Source of the DNA: CAJKWP01 sp964554475
GTDB taxonomy: Bacteria > Bacillota > Clostridia > Christensenellales > UBA1242
Assembly: GCA_964554475.1 (NCBI GenBank)
Contig: CAZKOT010000043.1
Location: forward strand, 1 to 9,173
Direction of reading: 5' to 3'
DNA length: 9,173 nucleotides
Shown here: in pieces, positions 5,480 through 9,173 of the stretch
Layout: each line of letters opens with the position of its first letter
Numbering within the stretch: position 1 is the stretch's first letter
Notes under the pieces: generated by a model
The model's database searches: none
What the model was told of the DNA's origin: nothing
The model's input: the letters and a program-made list of their open reading frames with translations, nothing else
Position numbers and translations under genes: made by a program

Positions 5480-6028
5480 TTATAAAAAAGTATCTTTAAA
5501 CATTGGTCCTATTTCAATTTCTTTTTTTTCCTCTTTAATTTTTTTGGTTAATCCTAATCGACTAAGTGCTAACTCTATTTGATGTTTTTTGTTAGAAGTT
5601 AAATCAGGTGCTCTTTCCAAAAATGTTCCAGTTTCGGCATATTCATGGAAAATGTTTAATGCTTCTCTATGAGTTAAATCATTTATTTGTATTGACTCGA
5701 GTTTAAAACCTAATTTTTTTAAACCTTTTTGTAATAAGGTAATATTGTTGTCACTTAACCTTGGAGTGGAACTAATTTTTTTCCCAACCCTTGCAAAAAC
5801 AGCTATAATTCCTAAAGTTGCATTAATAAATTGTTCATCCGCATTGTCAATATTTTTTCTAAATTCGTATGGCGTAATATAAAGCATTCTTTTTTCTTCT
5901 GCCGTCATTTCTAATGAAACATTTAAGAATCCTAAATCTCCATTGCTTAAATAATTTTCATAAAAAATCTTATCAAATTGTTTTGCAAGTTCAAGTTTTA
6001 TGCTTGAATACACATTTTCAATTCCCAT
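5480..6028 (-). CDS. Conserved-looking soluble protein of unknown function, 182 residues
   Basis: I do not recognise this protein. It is rich in charged residues, mostly helical in pattern, has no signal peptide, no membrane segment, no cysteine and no obvious catalytic motif. An N-terminal part (1-90) contains LEMTAEEKRMLYITPYEFRKNI and a mildly hydrophobic helix, ATLGIIAVFARVG. A second part (90-160) has two similar helical blocks, LQKGLKKLGFKLESI and IELALSRLGLTKKI, each with a leucine-rich LxxLG core. The last 25 residues are charged (KKIKEEKKEIEIG). The ATG at 6028 has AAGGA six bases upstream, and a near-consensus promoter lies at 6072-6099. A strong promoter, good ribosome site and clean frame make it a real, expressed single gene; function cannot be inferred from its neighbours. 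Confidence 0.75.
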   Translation of the reverse strand: MGIENVYSSIKLELAKQFDKIFYENYLSNGDLGFLNVSLEMTAEEKRMLYITPYEFRKNIDNADEQFINATLGIIAVFARVGKKISSTPRLSDNNITLLQKGLKKLGFKLESIQINDLTHREALNIFHEYAETGTFLERAPDLTSNKKHQIELALSRLGLTKKIKEEKKEIEIGPMFKDTFL

Positions 6029-6071
6029 AATTTTTCCTTTTAAAATTTTTATAAAAGCTATATATATATTT

Positions 6072-6099
6072 ATTATAACTTCTTTTACTAACCTGTCAA
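6072..6099 (-). promoter_or_regulatory. Promoter of the 182-residue gene
   Basis: Minus-strand TTGACA (6094-6099), 16 bp, then TATAAT (6072-6077): both boxes exact, with spacing one short of ideal. The -10 box ends about 43 bp before the ATG at 6028. Confidence 0.78.
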
Positions 6100-6130
6100 G
6101 AAAGAAATAATGGCAAATGATATACTGATT

Positions 6131-6187
6131 AATGAAATCGCTTTATTCATTTATGATAAAATGAATAATTTAAAAAAAGATTTCATT
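6131..6187. repeat. Nested inverted repeat between antiporter 3' end and the next promoter
   Basis: An outer pair, AATGAAATC (6131-6139) and GATTTCATT (6179-6187), 9 bp, encloses an inner perfect 10-bp pair, TTATTCATTT (6143-6152) and AAATGAATAA (6159-6168), with a 6-nt loop. The structure begins 6 bp after the antiporter stop. It is the only candidate terminator for that gene, but no U-run follows on the minus strand. It might instead stop degradation of the mRNA 3' end. Confidence 0.45.
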
Positions 6188-6192
6188 TTTGT

Positions 6193-7578
6193 TCATTCAT
6201 TTTCATCGTCAAATTCAATTTCGCATGTATCATTAAAAGCTTGTGTTTTTTTTAATTCTTTCATAATTCTTTTTAATTTCAAAACATCACTTTTATTTTT
6301 TGCTTTATATTTAATTTCACACATTTTTTGTTTAAGCGTATCCGATTCTGTTTGGTTAATATAACGTTCCATAGGAGTTAATTTTTTTCTAGCATTATCT
6401 TCGATTGCTCCTGACTTTGAAATTGCCCATTTTGCACAAACTGGTCCTATAAATTCGAAAATAATTGCTGTTGTTAAAATTATTGAAGTGAGTTGTGAGC
6501 CGACTTCGGGAGGTAGAACCCTGTAAGCAATTGCTGCAAGAGAAACAGAAACGCTTGCTTGAGGTATTAAAACTAGTCCCAAATATTTTTTTGTGGTAGG
6601 AGATGATTTTGTCATCATTCCACCTAATGCAGAACCTCCCACTTTTCCTATCATTCGAATTAAAACGTAGCACAAACTAATTAATCCAACATTAAGTAAA
6701 TTATTAAAATCAAATTGAATTCCGCAGTAAACAAAAAACACGAGTAATATTGGAGGAGTGAATGAATTTAAAATTTCAAAGATTTCTTTTTCTCCTTTAA
6801 ATGAAACATAGGATGCTCCAAATGAAATGCATGCAAGAAGGGGTGAAATACCCATTAAACTGCTAACGGCGGTTAGGGTTATGATAAAAGCAAACGTCAT
6901 AATCACACGACTGTCACGTGAAAAATTTGCATCAATAAGTTTTTTGAGCAAAAATCCAAAACCAATTCCTAATACAATTGTTCCAATGTAATAAAGGATG
7001 GGAAGAAAAAGTGCAAAAGTAGAATCGGTTTTTTGGACAAAGATTAAGCAAATATTAAAAATCAAAAGAGTTACAATACTACTAATTGCAATTGATTGAA
7101 CAACTGAAGTGATAAATTGACCTTTTGCTTTATACTGGCGAATTGTCATAAATGTTGTTGTTGGAGCAGTTGTTGCTGCAATGCATCCTAAAATAGCCGA
7201 TATTTCCCAGGACAAATTGAAAGCAAATTTTAAAATAATAAGAACAAGTCCCGCAGTTAAAAAGGTTTCAATAAGGGTGATTGCAAGAATTTTTAAACCA
7301 TTTGTTTTAAAAGTTGAAATATTAATAAAACGTCCCACTCCAAAAGCAATGAAAGCAATTGCAATATCTGTTAAAAAATCAAAACCGGGAACAATAGATG
7401 AAGGAACAAGATTTAAAACACTGGGACCAATTAAAACACCGGCAATTATGTAACCTGTTACATTTGGTAATTTGCATAATTTTGTTAGTCTTGAAATCAA
7501 AAATCCAGCAAGAATAATAATTGCCAAAGTAACAATTATTGAAGCAGTAGGATTACTTTCATACAAGTTGTCAAACAT
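6193..7578 (-). CDS. KefB/CPA2-type cation:proton antiporter homologue lacking the paired aspartates
   Basis: A 461-residue inner-membrane protein of the CPA2 (Na+/H+ exchanger, PF00999) superfamily, with about 11-13 hydrophobic segments up to residue 385. Family marks are LCKLPNVTGYIIAGVLIGP (34-52), IAFGVGRF (77-84), GCIAATTAPTTTFMTIRQYKAKG (within 131-153), KYLGLVLIPQ (331-340) and FEFIGPVCAKWA (374-385). Relatives I recall continue from RQYKAKG into a helix reading VVALDDAVGL; a gapless alignment gives SIAISSIVTL here, so the ion-binding Asp-Asp pair is Ser-Ser at 166-167. The tail after 400 is hydrophilic, rich in Lys and then Asp/Glu (FDDENE), with no RCK/TrkA-N nucleotide-binding domain. 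ATG at 7578 is preferred over the GTG just before it because AAGGA stands at proper spacing only from the ATG. The stop is TGA. The fold is sure; ion exchange activity is doubtful. Confidence 0.88.
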   Translation of the reverse strand: MFDNLYESNPTASIIVTLAIIILAGFLISRLTKLCKLPNVTGYIIAGVLIGPSVLNLVPSSIVPGFDFLTDIAIAFIAFGVGRFINISTFKTNGLKILAITLIETFLTAGLVLIILKFAFNLSWEISAILGCIAATTAPTTTFMTIRQYKAKGQFITSVVQSIAISSIVTLLIFNICLIFVQKTDSTFALFLPILYYIGTIVLGIGFGFLLKKLIDANFSRDSRVIMTFAFIITLTAVSSLMGISPLLACISFGASYVSFKGEKEIFEILNSFTPPILLVFFVYCGIQFDFNNLLNVGLISLCYVLIRMIGKVGGSALGGMMTKSSPTTKKYLGLVLIPQASVSVSLAAIAYRVLPPEVGSQLTSIILTTAIIFEFIGPVCAKWAISKSGAIEDNARKKLTPMERYINQTESDTLKQKMCEIKYKAKNKSDVLKLKRIMKELKKTQAFNDTCEIEFDDENE

Positions 7579-7685
7579 CACTCTTCCTTTTAAAAAAGTA
7601 TGTGCAAAATAAATTACAAATTACTTTTTTTTACGCTTTTTGAAAAATACTTTTTTCATTGATTAAATTTTTTCAAATTTTGTTT

Positions 7686-7713
7686 TTTATATCTGTCAGT
7701 ATATCTTTTACAA
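7686..7713 (-). promoter_or_regulatory. Candidate promoter of the antiporter gene
   Basis: Minus-strand TTGTAA (7708-7713), 16 bp, then TATAAA (7686-7691). It would leave a leader of about 100 nt, in which GAAAAA/TTTTTC can form a weak stem. The surrounding DNA is nearly all A and T, so confidence is limited. Confidence 0.4.
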
Positions 7714-7800
7714 TTTACAACCTTTCATTAATTTTTTTATTTCAATTTGCAATATTAAAAAAACATTTTTTTATTTTTTAATTATTTTCATTGAATAATT
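7714..7800. other. AT-rich spacer, nothing recognised
   Basis: Together with 7579-7685 this makes the left half of a 530-bp gap between the antiporter and the 80-residue gene. It is dominated by A and T runs, with no reading frame and no strong stem. The right half of the gap holds the repeat copy and gene relic listed separately. Confidence 0.5.
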
Positions 7801-7907
7801 ATAAAACTTATAAACACTTTTTTCAAAATGATTATATTGTTTTACACTAAAAAATTATATATGATTTAAATAATTAAATGTTGAATAATAATTTTCTATA
7901 CTTTAAT
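7801..7907. repeat. Direct repeat, copy 1 (107 bp)
   Basis: Matches 8501-8605 in the same orientation. It starts ATAAAACTTA and ends CTATACTTTAAT. Differences are a 2-bp insertion (TA after ATAAAACTTA) and three substitutions, about 97% identity. The starts of the two copies are 700 bp apart. The copy includes the equivalent of the last codons and stop (ATT AAA GTA TAG on the minus strand) of the gene at 8594-9157, followed by that gene's 3' flank. Confidence 0.9.
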
Positions 7908-7960
7908 ATCTCAAGTCTTTTATATTGACTGAAATATTGGTTGGTGGTTACCAATGAACA
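7896..7960 (-). pseudogene. Possible 3' relic of a paralogue of the coiled-coil gene
   Basis: Upstream of repeat copy 1 (to the right, minus strand), resemblance to the end of the 187-residue gene continues beyond the 97% identical part. Both have TTTC, AGTCAA about 25 bp before ATTAAAGTATAG, and a purine-rich stretch between whose differences are mostly transitions. One frame gives Phe-Ser-Gln here against Phe-Met-Ser-Gln in the intact gene. A 1-bp and a 3-bp length difference break the frame relative to the stop. No further coding similarity could be followed to the right. The extended match is short and could be partly chance. Confidence 0.25.
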
Positions 7961-8109
7961 ATAGCAAAAAAAAAATTAAAGAATTTTTTAATGAATAGTT
8001 AATAATTGAGGATTGCGAATTCGATGTGGCAATCTAAAATTTGTTTTATATAATTTTAAAAAACATAATTTAAATTTCTTTTTGCTTTGCTTTTTCAGTA
8101 TTACTTTTT
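7961..8109. other. Spacer between the relic and the 80-residue gene
   Basis: About 150 bp, including an A-rich tract, with no supportable gene. A small inverted repeat ATTGGT/ACCAAT lies just left of it at 7936-7955. No clear terminator for the 80-residue gene was found. Confidence 0.4.
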
Positions 8110-8352
8110 TTATTTTTCTACTTCTTTGTCTAATGCCGGAGTCGGTATTTGTTTTTCATTTTTTATTTCTGCAATTAATTCTAACCACTTTTGATTGTGC
8201 ATTTCTTCTTTTTTCATCATTTCGTCAAATGATAAATCAAGATCTTTTTGAAATTTATCGACTTGTGCTTTTTCTTCCTCATTTAATTCTTCATAGGGTT
8301 TTTCAATTAGTTCAGTAATATTTAATTTTTTCTTTTTATTAAATATTTTCAT
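8110..8352 (-). CDS. Small charged helical protein of unknown function, 80 residues
   Basis: No family recognised. The N-terminus is basic (MKIFNKKKKL), the rest is strongly helical and rich in Glu and Lys: EKPYEELNEEEKAQVDKF, then LSFDEMMKKEEMHNQKWLELI, ending in a short proline-containing tail (QIPTPALDKEVEK). There is no cysteine, signal peptide or membrane segment. The ATG at 8352 has AAAGGAAG six bases upstream, which supports a real gene despite its size. The coiled-coil gene is 241 bp upstream on the same strand, and both are flanked downstream by a copy of the 105-bp repeat. The small size and charge would also suit an antitoxin or phage-type accessory protein, but nothing in the sequence establishes either. 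Confidence 0.65.
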   Translation of the reverse strand: MKIFNKKKKLNITELIEKPYEELNEEEKAQVDKFQKDLDLSFDEMMKKEEMHNQKWLELIAEIKNEKQIPTPALDKEVEK

Positions 8353-8370
8353 TATTCACTTCCTTTAAAG

Positions 8371-8399
8371 AGTATGGCACGCTTAAACTATCTTGTCTA
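8371..8399 (-). promoter_or_regulatory. Candidate promoter of the 80-residue gene
   Basis: Minus-strand TAGACA (8394-8399), 17 bp, then CATACT (8371-8376). The implied start falls just ahead of AAAGGAAG, giving a very short leader. The -10 match is only four of six bases. Confidence 0.33.
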
Positions 8400-8437
8400 G
8401 ATTTTCTTTTTTGAGCAGATATTTAATTTTTCAGATT

Positions 8438-8459
8438 GTAAATCATTAAAATGATTTAC
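8438..8459. repeat. Perfect 22-bp inverted repeat upstream of the 80-residue gene
   Basis: GTAAATCATT (8438-8447), AA, AATGATTTAC (8450-8459): a perfect 10-bp palindrome with 2-bp centre. No U-run follows on either strand, so it is unlikely to be a terminator. Its symmetry and position, 39 bp upstream of the candidate -35 box at 8394-8399, suit a dimeric regulator's operator, though this is unproven. Confidence 0.5.
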
Positions 8460-8500
8460 TCATTCTCATTAATTGTTTTTAGTTTGTTTTAATAAAAACT

Positions 8501-8605
8501 ATAAAACTTAAACACTTTTTTCAAAATGATTATATTGTTTTACACTAAAAAATTATACATGATTTAAATAATTAAATATTGAATAATAATTTGCTATACT
8601 TTAAT
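8501..8605. repeat. Direct repeat, copy 2 (105 bp)
   Basis: Second copy of the element at 7801-7907, about 97% identical and in the same orientation. Its right end covers the last three codons and TAG stop of the gene at 8594-9157; the rest is that gene's 3' flank. On the minus strand, ATTTAA-TTAT-TTAAAT followed a few bases later by a T-run may give weak termination. Confidence 0.9.
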
Positions 8606-9157
8606 CATTTCGGACCCTTCATCTTGACTCATGAAAGGTTCAGCACGTTTTATAAAGTGCTTATCTTTTGATTTAGAAGCAACTTCTTCTAATTCTAATT
8701 TACCATATTGAAGCATTTCTGCTTCTTCACTGTTTTTTTTGATTTTTTGTTCAAGGTCATTTTTCTTTACTTCCTCTTCTTGAATATTATTTTCAATTTC
8801 TGCTTTTTCATTTTGTAAAGTAACTATGTTTGGTATAGCATTTCCAAAAGCTGCCTTAGCAGTTGTTTTTTGCGTTTCTAAATTTGTTTTTTCATTTTCA
8901 GCTTGTTGCAATTTTGTTTCAAGTTCTGTGATTTCATTTTGAAGATTGGGATTTTGAGCAGCAACTTTAGCTTTATTTTCTAAATCATTTAATTGCTGAG
9001 TTACTTCTTTAAAAGTTTTGGCAGTTTGTAAATCTTTAAATTTTTGCGATTTTTTATTTCCACTAAAATTAGTTAACTCATCTTGCAATGTTACTAAATC
9101 TTTTTTATTGAGTTCTTCAAATTTATTTAGAAAGCTTGTCCCATTTTTTTTGCTCAT
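8594..9157 (-). CDS. Coiled-coil protein of unknown function, 187 residues
   Basis: No family recognised. Residues 40-160 are dominated by Glu, Lys, Gln, Asn and regularly spaced Leu, as in a long coiled coil: LEN, LQNEITELETKLQQAENEK, then IENNIQEEEVKKNDLEQKI. A short break at AFGNAIPNI (105-113) separates two helical stretches, so it may fold as an antiparallel hairpin or dimer. There is no signal peptide, membrane helix, cysteine or enzyme motif. The C-terminus is FIKRAEPFMSQ followed by acidic residues. The ATG at 9157 gives a typical MSKKNG opening but has no good ribosome site (only AAAGAAA), and the frame is open to the window edge, so a start further right is possible. The final codons lie inside repeat copy 2. 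Such proteins occur in phages, in cytoskeletal systems and as divisome accessories; nothing here decides between these. Confidence 0.7.
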   Translation of the reverse strand: MSKKNGTSFLNKFEELNKKDLVTLQDELTNFSGNKKSQKFKDLQTAKTFKEVTQQLNDLENKAKVAAQNPNLQNEITELETKLQQAENEKTNLETQKTTAKAAFGNAIPNIVTLQNEKAEIENNIQEEEVKKNDLEQKIKKNSEEAEMLQYGKLELEEVASKSKDKHFIKRAEPFMSQDEGSEMIKV

Positions 9158-9173
9158 TTTCTTTTTTAGTGCT

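Noticed and set aside
6193..6195. TGA read as Trp (genetic code 4), extending the antiporter
   Set aside because: Trp is encoded by TGG in the genes here, the tRNA-Trp found has anticodon CCA, and the TGA stops sit at plausible family ends. The possible extension is short and runs into the inverted repeat.
8013..8318. Plus-strand hydrophobic frame
   Set aside because: It is the antisense of the 80-residue charged gene (Lys/Glu codons read as Phe/Leu) and has no ribosome site.
7801..8605. Start of a CRISPR array
   Set aside because: There are only two copies, each over 100 bp and 593 bp apart; there is no spacer regularity and no cas gene.

Overview
This is a very AT-rich stretch of a bacterial chromosome, most likely from an uncultured low-GC Bacillota (Firmicutes) genome. 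The evidence is a Veg-family protein, a GreA, a QueH, strong AGGAGG-type ribosome binding sites, and sigma-A promoters close to TTGACA/TATAAT. A run of ten Ns (725-734) suggests a scaffolded draft or metagenome assembly. Tryptophan is written TGG, two well-formed genes end in TGA, and the one tRNA seen is tRNA-Trp(CCA), so the standard genetic code applies.

Left part, 1-1921: a probable island edge. The plus strand carries the C-terminal quarter of a type I restriction HsdR subunit. A YgjP/DUF45-type zinc metallopeptidase follows it, an arrangement familiar from type I restriction loci. A minus-strand orphan ORF with a winged-helix look follows, and it starts only 13 bp past the 3' end of tRNA-Trp. 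A defence module flush against a tRNA 3' end suggests insertion at that tRNA, but no integrase or second attachment site lies inside the window.

Middle part, 1935-5335: housekeeping genes, all on the minus strand. After the tRNA and an AT-rich gap come veg, a duplicated zinc-ribbon protein with an Asp/Glu tail (own promoter and terminator), a two-gene unit (short NfeD/YuaF-like membrane protein, then queH), and greA. The greA gene has a perfect consensus promoter and a roughly 127-nt leader with three hairpins, the first starting almost at the transcription start.

Right part, 5480-9173: less familiar genes, again all on the minus strand. They are a 182-residue protein of unknown function behind a near-consensus promoter, a KefB-like CPA2 cation/proton antiporter, an 80-residue charged protein and a 187-residue coiled-coil protein. 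In the antiporter the paired aspartates expected in the ion-binding helix are Ser-Ser. A 105-107 bp direct repeat about 97% identical lies immediately downstream of the coiled-coil gene and again 700 bp further on, where it looks like the relic of a second such gene.

The points most worth a second look are the Ser-Ser antiporter, the 700-bp-spaced repeat with its gene relic, the structured greA leader, the zinc-ribbon/acidic-tail protein, and the restriction island edge at tRNA-Trp. I saw no CRISPR array, transposase, integrase or rRNA.
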